A DNA stretch of 32,782 bases from an uncultured Pedobacter sp. (GTDB lineage: Bacteria; Bacteroidota; Bacteroidia; Sphingobacteriales; Sphingobacteriaceae). The position numbers and the translations under genes were made by a program. The notes beneath the pieces were generated by a model that had not been told where the DNA came from, did no database searches, and saw nothing but the letters and a program-made list of their open reading frames with translations. The stretch lies in the NCBI GenBank assembly GCA_938008555.1, contig CALLKE010000258.1:1-32782 (forward strand), given 5' to 3'. Positions 8,307-17,843 of this stretch are shown here, piece by piece. The stretch's first letter is position 1. Each line of letters begins with the position of its first letter.

Positions 8307-9554
8307 TTAAAGGTGATCTTCTCTCAACAACGTGAAAAGCATCGTTAAAGCAGTTGCTGCTGAGCGTTCTATATTTTGTATTCGTCGGTTGCCAAATTGA
8401 AACTTACGAACTATGGTTTTAGTTTTGTTAGCTACCGCAATCCAAACAGTTCCAATTGGTTTATCAGGAGTACCACCATCAGGTCCGGCAATACCACTAA
8501 CCGCAATAGAATAATCAGAATGATAATTCTTAATCGCTCCAATAGCCATTTCATAAACCGTCTCTTCACTCACAGCACCATATTTAGCGAGTGTATTTTC
8601 ACTCACTCCTAACATAATTTGCTTCAATTCATCTGAGTACGATACTGCCCCCCCTAAGAACACTGAACTACAGCCAGGATGCTGGGTAATCATATGAGCA
8701 ATATACCCCCCTGTACAACTTTCGGCCGTTGTAAGTGTCAGGCTGCGCGCACTCATGAAATCCAAGATTGCCTTTTCAATAGGTACATCTCCTTCTGATA
8801 CCACATACTTCGACACTCGATTTACTAGCTGGCGGCCATAAGACAAGACTTCACGCTTAATCAACGTTTTATCATCACCATATCCGCTCAGTCGCAAACG
8901 CACCTGTCCCAGCTTTGGAAGATAAGCCAATTTAATGTGCTGGGGTAACATGTCCTCTATATCTTCAATCTCTCTTGCAAGGAAAGACTCTCCTATTCCT
9001 GCGGTCAATATCGTATGATGGAAAATCACCGGCAAATGAAATGATTTTTTTAGTCGAGGGATTACTTCCTCTTCCATTAAATACATCATTTCAAACGGAA
9101 CACCTGGAAGAGAAACATATACTTTTCCATTCTGCTCAATCCACATTCCTGGTGCCGTACCATTTTTATTTTGCAATACTACTCCATTATCTAACACATC
9201 TGCCTGACAAATATTTGATTCAAGTAAAGGAAGATTATAATGCTTGAAGATACGCTTCACATTTTCTAAAGCTCCCGCGTCCTGGTGCATCCCTACATTA
9301 AAATAGCTTGCCAATGTTTTCTTGGTAATATCATCTTTCGTAGGACCTAAGCCTCCCGTCATCAAAATAATATCTGCACGTTTCTCGGCAAGTTGAAGGG
9401 CTTCCAATATGTGCTCACCTTGATCAGAAACAGAACTTATTTGCTTTACAGACAGGCCTATCTCATTCAGCTTTTGTGCTATCCAAGCAGAGTTAGTATC
9501 TACAACTTGCCCAATTAATAGTTCATCACCAATGGTAATTATTTCTGCTAACAT
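8307..9554 (-). CDS. cinA: CinA family protein (nicotinamide-nucleotide amidohydrolase / competence-damage protein A)
   Basis: This full-length two-domain CinA (415 aa) has an N-terminal MoCF-like domain (about 1-170), with EIITIGDELLIGQ at the start and TGGLGPTKDD at 66-75, linked in family members to ADP-ribose pyrophosphatase activity. Its C-terminal PncC-type deamidase domain (about 255-412) has TAESCTGG at 276-283 and SGIAGPDGGTPDKPIGTVW at 353-371. This domain converts NMN to nicotinate mononucleotide, recycling NMN released by DNA ligase. The ATG at 9554 matches the family start. It follows lptD with only three bases between them, so the two are very likely co-transcribed. Confidence 0.95.
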   Translation of the reverse strand: MLAEIITIGDELLIGQVVDTNSAWIAQKLNEIGLSVKQISSVSDQGEHILEALQLAEKRADIILMTGGLGPTKDDITKKTLASYFNVGMHQDAGALENVKRIFKHYNLPLLESNICQADVLDNGVVLQNKNGTAPGMWIEQNGKVYVSLPGVPFEMMYLMEEEVIPRLKKSFHLPVIFHHTILTAGIGESFLAREIEDIEDMLPQHIKLAYLPKLGQVRLRLSGYGDDKTLIKREVLSYGRQLVNRVSKYVVSEGDVPIEKAILDFMSARSLTLTTAESCTGGYIAHMITQHPGCSSVFLGGAVSYSDELKQIMLGVSENTLAKYGAVSEETVYEMAIGAIKNYHSDYSIAVSGIAGPDGGTPDKPIGTVWIAVANKTKTIVRKFQFGNRRIQNIERSAATALTMLFTLLREDHL

Positions 9555-9557
9555 AAA

Positions 9558-12194
9558 TCAAAATCCATTACTGTTATAATTTCGTCTTTTACTCAACTTT
9601 AAATCCTGCAATACAGAGGCCTTCACTTTCAGATCGACGCTATAATTTCGAAAAGGCCCCAAAGGTGTCCAACTAAATGCTAAATCCCAGCAATGAAGAT
9701 CGCGATAAATACCTAATTGAGTTAACGTAACTTGATGTGCAATAAAATCATATCCAGAATTAAATGTCACCTTCCATTTAGGAGTTACACTCAAGTCTCC
9801 ATTAAAAGTTAAAGAGTTCGTTTGTATGTTAGACTGTAATCCTGGTTTTGCATATATAAGATTATATCTGGCTGTTAGGTTCCAAGGTATATTAAAATCG
9901 ACAAAAGCATTTAAGTCTCTATTTATTTGCTCCAATTCTTCTGCCTGTTGAGGATTCATATTTTGTAAACCTCTATTATGGCTCTTTTTCTTACCCATAT
10001 CAGATGATCTTAAAGTCAGATCCAAAGCCAAGGACAAACTAGTTAATCGCGCTAATTGACCTTTATTAAAGGCATACTGACTAATTCGAACACCCTGTGC
10101 ATTCATTTGATAAGGATCAAATGATCCATCTAAACTCAACCCAATCTTCTGTTTAAAAAACGAATTTCTTGCATTAATCGTGATCGTTGATAGCTGGAAA
10201 GAGTCGACTGCAAAATTATAATTACCTGAAAAAGTTAGGTTCTGCATAATTGGAATTTTATCAAAAGTAGGTTTATTGGTACTACTTGTGCTGTCTTGCT
10301 TCGTTTTTGATCTCCTCTTTGCCTCGATATTATTATTTATAGTAAATGCAATACTAGCCGCCTTTCCAGCTGAAGGCCCTGAATACACCCCATTCTGAAA
10401 TATAGAGTATCGAGGTATTTGACCAAATGAATTAGCCGGCGCATTTGCCACATTGCGATAATAACCAAATTTATCACTTCCAAAATCTGGATTATAATTA
10501 AAAGAGACTGAAGGCGTAACGACATGTCGTAATGCAGCCAGCCTACCTTTCTTAAAATTAATTACCCCATAAAACTTAGTTGACACCCCTGTATTCAAAC
10601 TATATGCATATGCTCTAGCAAACCCAGGAACAGTATCTGTAATAATTGTAGGAGTAATGCCACCCACATAGCTTTGACGAATTGTTGATGAATACCATGT
10701 TTCGCTATACTGGATATTAGGTGTTACTTGAAAAAATTTGAGAACGTTCAAAGAGAGAACAAACGGCACAGTATGTTGGACACCATTTTGAAACTTTGTG
10801 AAGATCCCACCCTTAAACAAAGTAGTGTCCGTTGTACTGATTAAATTTTTACCGTTTGCAGTATAGTTCGTGTTTATTTTTTGATACCATTTTTGTCCAC
10901 CTACAGGGCCAACCTTCGCAAAGGGATAAATTGTGGACATTTTTAGAGTAGCCTCAGGCAATGTTAAATTAATTGTATGCTTTTGAATATCCTGATTATG
11001 ACGTAAAGCTGAGCTAAAGTTGAACAAACCCATGTCCTTACCATAACTAATACTAGAGGCTAATGTATTTTGAATAATTTGATTGTAGCTATATGTACCT
11101 CCAGCAGCTGTATTTTGAGAATAACTTCCTGTACCAGCATTAACAGAAGCAGAAAAAGTAGTACCTGGGTTAGCCTCTGGACGTTGTAAATGTGACCATT
11201 GTATTTTAAAGTCTTTTGCTGGTGTATCTCCTGGCGTGCCTTCCACTATAGTGGGATCAAATGTAACGGCATAACTTAACATGAGATTTCCACTGTGCTT
11301 ATACCTTTTCTCATAACGAGCTGTCGCATCTGTCATGTAAGATCCTTTTGAATAAAAAGAGCCCTTCGTAGCTAGATCCCAATAGTCGCTTATGCTGAAA
11401 TAGTACCCTAAATCTTTCACTAAAAAACCTCGGGCAGCATCTTCTGTAAAAGTTGGGAATATTAAACCCGATTTACGCTTATTCGTTTTAGGAAAAAATC
11501 CAAAGGGAAGACCTAATGGAGTTGGTACATCTTCAACCTCTAAATACATCGGCCCAGCTGCAATTTGTTTCTCGCCTACGATACCACGCGTAATGTGTAT
11601 CCCAAAATGTGGATGGGATGCATTACAGGTTGTATAGACACCATTCGTAAAAAAGCCTTCTCCGTATTCGTTTTTCTTAAATTGTCGTGCATGTAGATAC
11701 CCTTGATCCTCACTCGTATAAGTTCCGTACGACTTTCCTTTTTTGGTTTTGAAATTAAATATCAATGAGTCAGTGGTTACTGGTGACTCTTGGCCTTGTT
11801 TAAAAATTGGCCTTCCGCGATAGCGATTTGTTTTAGCATCATAATATCCTTTAGCAAAAGCAATGTTATGCTCTTGATCCAATCGAATATAGTCTGCATC
11901 TAATGCAAAATCACTGTACGTGATGCGTGCCTTTCCGTATAAATAGACTATATTTTTAGCTCGATCAAAGCGAATAGAATCTTCCGCTGTGTATTTAACC
12001 TTAGAGTTGATACTCGATGCAGATTTTTGGTTTACCGTATCTACTTTTACCTTTTGAATGGATGAGCTTACACCTCCACTACTACTATTCGCAGAACGCA
12101 ATACCTGGCAGTAGGCACAAGTTGTAAAGCATATGAATAATACACTAATACAAAGACTGGATAAAAAAAAGGACTTAATAAATTCTAAATTCAA
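9558..12194 (-). CDS. LptD-like outer-membrane LPS assembly protein
   Basis: This 878-residue outer-membrane protein probably inserts lipopolysaccharide into the outer leaflet. It starts with a signal peptide (about 1-29, hydrophobic run ending CAYC before QVLRS). An OstA/LptA-like domain follows (about 65-200: KYTAEDSIRFD, VYLYGKARITYSD, LDADYIRLDQ). A long barrel region with alternating aromatic strands runs to the C-terminus. Bacteroidetes versions diverge from E. coli LptD, so the symbol is left blank. The start is a TTG at 12194-12192: an in-frame TAA lies four codons upstream and no ATG precedes the signal peptide. The barrel ends with an unusual RRNYNSNGF tail rather than a terminal Phe/Trp beta-signal strand. 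It is probably the first gene of an lptD-cinA operon. Confidence 0.87.
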   Translation of the reverse strand: MNLEFIKSFFLSSLCISVLFICFTTCAYCQVLRSANSSSGGVSSSIQKVKVDTVNQKSASSINSKVKYTAEDSIRFDRAKNIVYLYGKARITYSDFALDADYIRLDQEHNIAFAKGYYDAKTNRYRGRPIFKQGQESPVTTDSLIFNFKTKKGKSYGTYTSEDQGYLHARQFKKNEYGEGFFTNGVYTTCNASHPHFGIHITRGIVGEKQIAAGPMYLEVEDVPTPLGLPFGFFPKTNKRKSGLIFPTFTEDAARGFLVKDLGYYFSISDYWDLATKGSFYSKGSYMTDATARYEKRYKHSGNLMLSYAVTFDPTIVEGTPGDTPAKDFKIQWSHLQRPEANPGTTFSASVNAGTGSYSQNTAAGGTYSYNQIIQNTLASSISYGKDMGLFNFSSALRHNQDIQKHTINLTLPEATLKMSTIYPFAKVGPVGGQKWYQKINTNYTANGKNLISTTDTTLFKGGIFTKFQNGVQHTVPFVLSLNVLKFFQVTPNIQYSETWYSSTIRQSYVGGITPTIITDTVPGFARAYAYSLNTGVSTKFYGVINFKKGRLAALRHVVTPSVSFNYNPDFGSDKFGYYRNVANAPANSFGQIPRYSIFQNGVYSGPSAGKAASIAFTINNNIEAKRRSKTKQDSTSSTNKPTFDKIPIMQNLTFSGNYNFAVDSFQLSTITINARNSFFKQKIGLSLDGSFDPYQMNAQGVRISQYAFNKGQLARLTSLSLALDLTLRSSDMGKKKSHNRGLQNMNPQQAEELEQINRDLNAFVDFNIPWNLTARYNLIYAKPGLQSNIQTNSLTFNGDLSVTPKWKVTFNSGYDFIAHQVTLTQLGIYRDLHCWDLAFSWTPLGPFRNYSVDLKVKASVLQDLKLSKRRNYNSNGF

Positions 12195-12204
12195 TGATGA
12201 ATAT

Positions 12205-12212
12205 TATTTTTG
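12205..12212 (+). promoter_or_regulatory. -7 promoter element for the amidase gene
   Basis: TATTTTTG is a perfect TAnnTTTG match in the short divergent gap between lptD and the amidase gene. The predicted transcription start (about 12219) lies downstream of the first in-frame ATG (12194), which argues for a start at 12221 or 12248. No clear -33 element was seen. Confidence 0.5.
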
Positions 12213-12247
12213 CACTAGCGATGGATTTACAAAACCGACCAAAATTA

Positions 12248-13126
12248 ATGAAAAATACACCATTGAAAAGACATATCTATTTTTTACTGGTTGTGTTTTT
12301 ATTTGTCCCTTTTATTTCATTTAGTAGCCTCCCCCCTAATACACCCTATCGCATCCGAACCATTGTAGTTGATGCTGGACACGGTGGACAAGATGGTTCC
12401 ACTCATGGGCTTTATTCAAAAGAAAAAGATGTGGCATTAAAAGTTGCTCTACGATTAGGCAAAGCGATTGAAAGTAATCTAAAAGATGTAAAAGTAATTT
12501 ATACACGCACAACTGATGAATTTGTAAAGTTGTATGAGCGTATAGGTATCGCTAATCGTGCTAAAGCAGATTTGTTTATTTCAATCCATTGTAATGATAT
12601 GCCCGTTATTACGCATACAGTAATTAGTTCGTACCGAAAAACTAAACACAAAAAACGTGTACCAGTATATACCACCACCCGAAGTAAAAGTACTTCTACC
12701 AAAGGAGTAGAAACTTTTGTATCTGGTTTTGGTCGTTTGGATGAACAAGATGTAGCTATGCGCGAAAATGCATCTATACTCTTAGAAAAAGATTACAAAG
12801 AAAATTATGCAGGATATGATCCAAATGATCCCGAAAGTATCATCGTTCTATCATTGATGAAAAATGCCTTCAGAGAGCAGAGCATCAAATTGGCAACCTT
12901 AATACAGGAAGAATATGTCAAAGTAGGACGTATTGATCGTGGTGTACAGGAAAAAAGTTTAGCTGTTCTAGCCCGTGCTAGTATGCCAGCAGTTTTAACG
13001 GAAATTGGGTTTATATCAAACCCTGAAGAAGAAAATTATATTAATTCAGATGCCGGGCAAAATGAAATCGTTTCCTGTATATTAAATGCTATCCGGGCCT
13101 ACAAGAAGCAAGTCGAATCGGAGTAA
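12248..13126 (+). CDS. N-acetylmuramoyl-L-alanine amidase (Amidase_3, AmiC-like)
   Basis: A zinc amidase that cuts between MurNAc and the stem peptide of peptidoglycan, acting in the periplasm during cell separation or wall turnover. Counting from the ATG at 12248 (292 aa): positively charged N-terminus, hydrophobic segment 10-27, then VVDAGHGGQDG (zinc His 45), a Glu ligand in YSKEKD (Glu 59), the third ligand in ISIHCND (His 114) and the catalytic Glu in VLTEIGFISNPEE near the C-terminus. The insertion between His 114 and the last motif is typical of regulated AmiA/B/C-type enzymes. Earlier in-frame ATGs exist at 12194 and 12221, but the promoter position and signal-peptide logic favour 12248. 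Divergent from lptD and upstream of an MCE gene: an envelope-biogenesis neighbourhood. Confidence 0.93.
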   Translation: MKNTPLKRHIYFLLVVFLFVPFISFSSLPPNTPYRIRTIVVDAGHGGQDGSTHGLYSKEKDVALKVALRLGKAIESNLKDVKVIYTRTTDEFVKLYERIGIANRAKADLFISIHCNDMPVITHTVISSYRKTKHKKRVPVYTTTRSKSTSTKGVETFVSGFGRLDEQDVAMRENASILLEKDYKENYAGYDPNDPESIIVLSLMKNAFREQSIKLATLIQEEYVKVGRIDRGVQEKSLAVLARASMPAVLTEIGFISNPEEENYINSDAGQNEIVSCILNAIRAYKKQVESE

Positions 13127-13391
13127 AATTCCGAATCTATATACCCAAGTTGTATACATAACTGTCCATTAGGATCTCTACCAATTTAACGAATGAGATA
13201 GACGTAGGTAACTAAAAATATTGTATTCTCATAAATCATAAATGCTTTTGATTATCTTTTAAAAATTCTCTTGAACTAAGTAGGGGTTCAAATACATCAT
13301 ACTTTTTTACCAATCTGTGTAGCCCCTGACGCAGACTCTTACATACGCAATGTACTTGGGCAAATAAAAAATGAAGAAACAAATTAACTAC

Positions 13392-14345
13392 ATGAAATTT
13401 TCAAACGAAACCAAAGTAGGTATACTAGCGATAGTGACCATTTTTATATTTATTGTTGGCTATAATTTTCTAAAAGGAAATGATATCTTCTCCGATGAGG
13501 ATGCATTTTATGCCAAATATGATCGAGTGAATGGCCTATCTGTATCCAAACCTGTTTTAATTAATGGTTATCCAATCGGAAGAGTTTCTAAACTAAGCCT
13601 TTTGCCCAGTGGGCAAATTTTAGCCGAGTTTAAAATACACCGTGGATATGAGATACCTAAGAACACGATTGCACGCCTTGAAAATACAGATCTGTTAGGA
13701 GGTAAGGCGATTATTTTTATGCTAGGAAGTAGCAATCAATTTGCTAAAAGTGGGGATACCTTAAGCACTAACACACAAAAAACCGTTATTGAACAAGTTG
13801 AGCCTATACAACAAAAGGCAGCCCAGATTATCTCTCGCTTAGATTCCATCCTATCCTCAGTGAATGGCACTATTAATCCTGAATTCCAACGTAACTTTGA
13901 ACGAAGTTTCGCAAGCATAGCCAGAACACTTGAAACATTAGAAGGAACAGCTAAAAAAGTAGATGGACTTGTGGGTGCTCAAAGTGTTAAAATTGGGACT
14001 ATTCTAGGAAACTTAGAATCTATATCATCTAACTTCAAAAACAATAACGACAAAGTTTCTGCGATCATCAGCAATATGAATAAAGTAAGTGATGATGTAG
14101 CTAAGGCCAATATTGCGCAAACAATCACACAAACAAACAATACGCTGGCCAATCTGCAATCAGTTTTAGATAAAGTTAATACTGGTCAAGGATCATTAGG
14201 CCTGCTAGTTAATGACAAGCAGTTATACACAAACCTCACTCATGCCACAGATAATTTAGATAAATTAATGATTGATCTTAAAACAAATCCAAAGCGTTAT
14301 GTTCATTTTTCTATTTTCGGGGCGGGGGGGAAATCTAAAAAATAA
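13392..14345 (+). CDS. MCE/MlaD family substrate-binding protein
   Basis: An MlaD-type lipid-binding protein, probably anchored in the inner membrane with an MCE domain in the periplasm, where such proteins carry phospholipids between membranes. It has a TM anchor at about residues 8-24 (VGILAIVTIFIFIVGYNFL), an MCE domain at about 35-115 (FYAKYDRVNGLSVSKPVLINGYPIGRV to LLGGKAIIF), and a long helical, Asn/Ser/Thr-rich C-terminal region likely to form a coiled coil. The ATG at 13392 (MKFSNETKVG) is the usual family start; an ATG at 13371 adds seven residues. No MlaE/MlaF permease or ATPase lies beside it. The 3' end holds a seven-G run. It is convergent with rnz, eight bases away. The 265 bases between the amidase and this gene show no clear promoter. 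Confidence 0.9.
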   Translation: MKFSNETKVGILAIVTIFIFIVGYNFLKGNDIFSDEDAFYAKYDRVNGLSVSKPVLINGYPIGRVSKLSLLPSGQILAEFKIHRGYEIPKNTIARLENTDLLGGKAIIFMLGSSNQFAKSGDTLSTNTQKTVIEQVEPIQQKAAQIISRLDSILSSVNGTINPEFQRNFERSFASIARTLETLEGTAKKVDGLVGAQSVKIGTILGNLESISSNFKNNNDKVSAIISNMNKVSDDVAKANIAQTITQTNNTLANLQSVLDKVNTGQGSLGLLVNDKQLYTNLTHATDNLDKLMIDLKTNPKRYVHFSIFGAGGKSKK

Positions 14346-14353
14346 AGGACCTT

Positions 14354-15265
14354 TTAAATCTCAAATGTTTGTCCCTCAAGGGCTAAAGAAGTATTTACAA
14401 AAACTGTTTTGCATTCTTCTAGTAGAGGTCCTAAATCTCGATAGCGCGCTGAAAAATGTCCGATAAGCAGGTGCTTTACATTAGCTTTTAAAGCCACCTC
14501 ACCTGCCTGGGCTGCAGTTGTATGGTATGTTTCTCTTGCTCTATCTAACATATCATTCATAAAGGTGGCCTCATGGTATAAAAGATCTACATTCTTGACT
14601 GTTTCTAAATAAGTCCAATTACGTAAGGTGTCTGAGCAGTATGCATAACTTTTAGGTTCATCAGGTTCGATAGTTAAATCTATTGACGTATGTACTTTGC
14701 CTTTTTTGTCAATAAAGGGATCTCCTTTTTTAATCATTGGAATTTGTTCTAGAGGAATTTCCAGTTCTTCTATCTTCTGTTTAATGATCTTACGTAAACG
14801 TTTTTTTTGCGAGAATTTGAACCCTGTACATGGAATACGATGATCAAGAATAATGGTTTCTATAATTACATCGAAATTTTCAAAAATCTTAATTGACTTA
14901 TCTGTTCGCGTAGAGTTAAAATAAATAGGGTATCGAAGCTGAGTTTGTGAATATTTAAATTGAATATCTAAAATCTCCTGCAGCTCGGATGGACCATAAA
15001 TATATACGGGTTTCGTGCGACCATTTAAATGAAGGGATGAGAGCAGTCCAACCAAACCCAAATAATGATCGCCATGCAAATGGCTAATAAAAATATGGCC
15101 AATACGTTGCATATTAATTCCATAGCGGAGCATCTGTTGTTGAGTACCTTCTCCACAATCAATAAGGAAAAGTTTCTCATTTACATTCAGAATTTGTGCT
15201 GTTGGATTTCTATCAAAAATGGGCGTTGCAGAACTACTACCTAGTATTGTAACCTCAAACTTCAT
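14354..15265 (-). CDS. rnz: Ribonuclease Z
   Basis: This metallo-beta-lactamase-fold endonuclease (303 aa) matures tRNA 3' ends. It starts MKFEVTILGSSSATP, the standard RNase Z start. The zinc motif SHLHGDH is at residues 61-67 (His 62, His 64, Asp 66, His 67), preceded by DCGEGTQQQ. C-terminal metal-binding residues lie in LYHEATF and LLIGHFSARY. The flexible-arm region is present in reduced form (about 155-175, Lys-rich). It is the last gene of the phoH-purC-STAS-rnz minus-strand run, 66 bases after the STAS gene. A near-consensus -7 element (TAGTTTTA) immediately before the ATG hints at a separate start. Confidence 0.95.
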   Translation of the reverse strand: MKFEVTILGSSSATPIFDRNPTAQILNVNEKLFLIDCGEGTQQQMLRYGINMQRIGHIFISHLHGDHYLGLVGLLSSLHLNGRTKPVYIYGPSELQEILDIQFKYSQTQLRYPIYFNSTRTDKSIKIFENFDVIIETIILDHRIPCTGFKFSQKKRLRKIIKQKIEELEIPLEQIPMIKKGDPFIDKKGKVHTSIDLTIEPDEPKSYAYCSDTLRNWTYLETVKNVDLLYHEATFMNDMLDRARETYHTTAAQAGEVALKANVKHLLIGHFSARYRDLGPLLEECKTVFVNTSLALEGQTFEI

Positions 15266-15331
15266 GTATTAAAACTATGGGAGTAATTAGCTTGTTTTTC
15301 CTCTGAAAAAGGTTGGGCTAAAGCCATGCCA

Positions 15332-15712
15332 TCACTTCGATTCTCGACTTAACTCTTTCTCAATCTCTTCCATAAAAATCAAATCGACAGCCTCTTCCAC
15401 TTTTGAAACAATGGTAAGAACATTTTCAAGCTGGGAAACAGCTACTAAGTCTAATATGATATCATTTAAGCCCGTAATGATAAATACTCCACCTGAGTTT
15501 TCACATATTCGATGTCCAGTCAATAAACTACTGAGATCTGATGAGTCACTCACACTCTCTATAGAGGAAAGATCAAGAATAATATTACGTTGCCCCTCTG
15601 CATTGATCAATATCAATTCGGTTTTCAACTTTGGCGAAATTTCACTGTCTAGTTTGGCCTCATCCAATTTCAGTAAAACATATTTCTCGTGTTTATCTAT
15701 TGTAAATTTCAT
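15332..15712 (-). CDS. STAS domain protein (anti-sigma factor antagonist-like)
   Basis: A single-domain STAS protein of 126 residues, related to SpoIIAA/RsbV antagonists that bind anti-sigma kinases. The core LDLSSIESVSDSSDLSSLL (about 46-64) carries the serine-rich loop where family members are phosphorylated, and the alternating strands and helices around it fit the fold. The C-terminus is charged (EEIEKELSRESK). No RsbW-like kinase or sigma factor is nearby. Its place between purC and rnz is a Bacteroidetes arrangement and does not by itself reveal the partner. The ATG at 15712 is the only good start. Confidence 0.85.
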   Translation of the reverse strand: MKFTIDKHEKYVLLKLDEAKLDSEISPKLKTELILINAEGQRNIILDLSSIESVSDSSDLSSLLTGHRICENSGGVFIITGLNDIILDLVAVSQLENVLTIVSKVEEAVDLIFMEEIEKELSRESK

Positions 15713-15742
15713 ATCATGTCTATTTAATGTTTTAGTAATAAT

Positions 15743-15759
15743 ACCTCTTCTTTGGAGGT
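15743..15759 (-). terminator. Short hairpin between purC and the STAS gene
   Basis: ACCTC and GAGGT form a 5-bp stem with a 7-nt loop just after the purC stop. No strong T-run follows on the minus strand, so it is at most a partial terminator. Confidence 0.3.
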
Positions 15760-15773
15760 GAATAAAACAAGAT

Positions 15774-16724
15774 TTATTCCAATCGTCTCAGTGCCTCACA
15801 AATATTCTTCTCTATCTTGCCCAAATGATCACTTCGATCAATTTTTATAAATCGATCACTAGTTATTCGTTCATATAACTCGATATAACGATTAGAAATT
15901 GAGTCAACAACATCGGGTGTCATTACAGGAACCTTTTGTCCACTTTTTCCTTGAAATCCATTCTCAATCAACCATTTTCTTGCAAATTCCTTAGATAACT
16001 GACGTTGTGGTTCATTCTTAGCTTGTAATTCTTCGTAATCATCTTTATAAAAATAACGAGACGAATCAGGCGTGTGAATTTCATCAATCAAATAAATTTG
16101 ACCATTCAGCTTACCAAATTCATACTTCGTATCTACCAAGATTAACCCTCGTTTTTCAGCAATTTCTGTGCCACGCTGATACAATGCGTATGTATATTTT
16201 TCTAACTGTAAGTACTCTAGTTCGCTTATAATTTTTTTAGCAATAATTTGTTCACGAGAGATGTCTTGGTCATGGCCAGTAGCTGCCTTTGTAGTAGGCG
16301 TAATAATGGGCTGTGGCAATCGATCATTTTCCTTTAATCCATCAGGTAATTGAATACCACAAACAAATCGACGGCCCAGTTGATATTCACGCCACGCATG
16401 TCCGGCTAAATAGCCACGTATGACCATTTCTACTTTAAAAGGCTCACATAACCGACCAATTGTCACACAAGGATCAGGAATATCTAAAATCCAATTAGGA
16501 ACAATATCCTGAGTTGCTTGTAAAAATTTAGCCGCCATTTCATTGAGAACTTGACCTTTGTAGGGAATAGGTTCAGGCAGCACTACGTCAAAAGCTGAGA
16601 TACGATCTGTAACAAGCATCACCAGGTATTTATCTGCAATGGTATATACATCACGTACTTTGCCTTTATAAAAGTGGGTTTGGTTAGGTAGCTTAAAATG
16701 AGTCTCCCTTATCACACTCGACAT
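15774..16724 (-). CDS. purC: Phosphoribosylaminoimidazole-succinocarboxamide synthase (SAICAR synthase)
   Basis: PurC joins CAIR and aspartate with ATP to give SAICAR, the substrate PurB cleaves next. From the ATG at 16724 the protein has 316 residues. It includes FYKGKVRDVYTIADKYLVM (nucleotide-binding loop), TDRISAFDVVLPEPIPYKG, the VRGYLAGHAW-like segment VIRGYLAGHAWREY, and LILVDTKYEFG near the active site, all of the long (yeast-like) SAICAR synthase type. An upstream ATG at 16790 would add 22 residues of poor conservation and overlap phoH by 17 bases. The 16724 start (MSSVIRETHFKLPNQT) looks like the homologous N-terminus. It is downstream of phoH and probably co-transcribed. Confidence 0.94.
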   Translation of the reverse strand: MSSVIRETHFKLPNQTHFYKGKVRDVYTIADKYLVMLVTDRISAFDVVLPEPIPYKGQVLNEMAAKFLQATQDIVPNWILDIPDPCVTIGRLCEPFKVEMVIRGYLAGHAWREYQLGRRFVCGIQLPDGLKENDRLPQPIITPTTKAATGHDQDISREQIIAKKIISELEYLQLEKYTYALYQRGTEIAEKRGLILVDTKYEFGKLNGQIYLIDEIHTPDSSRYFYKDDYEELQAKNEPQRQLSKEFARKWLIENGFQGKSGQKVPVMTPDVVDSISNRYIELYERITSDRFIKIDRSDHLGKIEKNICEALRRLE

Positions 16725-16773
16725 CGATTTTATATCTCTTGAATCTTGGAGATCAGTATTTAGCTTTTGTGTG

Positions 16774-17748
16774 CTATTGAATATCTCCATATGCTCTCAA
16801 AATACTTCTTACTAGTTTGTGCCTCACTACATCTTCGCCACTCAGATAAATCACATCAATACCTTTAATATCGCTCAAGATGTTCAGTGCTGTTTTTAAG
16901 CCAGATTGTTGGACTTTGGGTAAATCGATCTGAGTAACATCACCTGTTACAATAAACTTAGCAGAGGGACCCATGCGAGTGAGGAACATTTTCAATTGCA
17001 TATCTGTTGCATTTTGAGCCTCATCTAAAATCACAAAGCAATTATCTAACGTTCGACCACGCATAAAAGCTAAAGGAGCAATTTCGATCGTTCTGTTTTC
17101 TAGATATAGTTTTAGCTTTTCTGCAGGTATCATATCATCCAAAGCATCATACAAAGGACGTAAGTAAGGGTCAATTTTCTCCTTCAGGTCGCCAGGCAAA
17201 AAACCCAGATTCTCTCCTGCTTCAACAGCAGGTCGAGTGAGAATGATGCGTTTTATTTCTTTGTTTTTTAATGCTCGAACAGCCAACGCTACAGCAGTGT
17301 ATGTTTTCCCGGTACCTGCTGGGCCTATTGCAAATAAGACATCATTGCTACCAATACTATCAACCATCTTCCGTTGATTAACAGTACGGGCCTTCACTAC
17401 AATTCCATTCGGGCCGAAAACAATAGGATCGGAACTGGTACCGATTAGCCCTTTCTCCGAAAGATAAGCTGAACTATTTCCATTATACTGTGTTTTTGCA
17501 TCCAACAGCTGCTCTAGCTCATTCGTATTTAAACTTTGAAATTTGTCAACATGATCCATAATATTTTGGAATTTTTCCCTAAAAAGCATCAATTCAGCTT
17601 CATCACCTAACACCTTGACTAAATTTCCACGAGGTACAATTTTTATCTTTGGGAAGTGCTTTCTCGTAATTTCGAAGTATTCATTATTTGAACCCCACAC
17701 GATCAAGGGATTTATATTATCATCTATGGTAAACTCTAGCTCGTTCAA
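16774..17748 (-). CDS. PhoH family ATPase
   Basis: A PhoH-like P-loop ATPase of 324 residues. It has Walker A GPAGTGKT at 142-149, the PhoH signature ILTRPAVEAGENLGFLPGDL (about 169-188), and Walker B-like VILDEAQN at 239-246. The N-terminal 110 residues form the usual KH-like extension of PhoL/YbeZ-type proteins, which work with YbeY in rRNA and ribosome quality control. That role is known for homologues and inferred here. The start is TTG at 17748-17746; the resulting MNELEFTID N-terminus is where family members begin and no ATG alternative is visible. First gene of the phoH-purC-STAS-rnz run; divergent from the DUF62 gene across 95 AT-rich bases. Confidence 0.93.
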   Translation of the reverse strand: MNELEFTIDDNINPLIVWGSNNEYFEITRKHFPKIKIVPRGNLVKVLGDEAELMLFREKFQNIMDHVDKFQSLNTNELEQLLDAKTQYNGNSSAYLSEKGLIGTSSDPIVFGPNGIVVKARTVNQRKMVDSIGSNDVLFAIGPAGTGKTYTAVALAVRALKNKEIKRIILTRPAVEAGENLGFLPGDLKEKIDPYLRPLYDALDDMIPAEKLKLYLENRTIEIAPLAFMRGRTLDNCFVILDEAQNATDMQLKMFLTRMGPSAKFIVTGDVTQIDLPKVQQSGLKTALNILSDIKGIDVIYLSGEDVVRHKLVRSILRAYGDIQ

Positions 17749-17843
17749 GATATCTATTTTTAGATTTTTCAGGATTAAAACTCAATCTTTGTACTAAGAT
17801 TTGCAAAACAAGGTTAACAATAAATATTGATATTACTAATTAA

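Noticed and set aside
14318..14332. G-rich run near the MCE gene end as a G-quadruplex or phase-variable tract
   Set aside because: It is a single seven-G run with one interrupted neighbour; the reading frame is intact through it and there are not four G-tracts.
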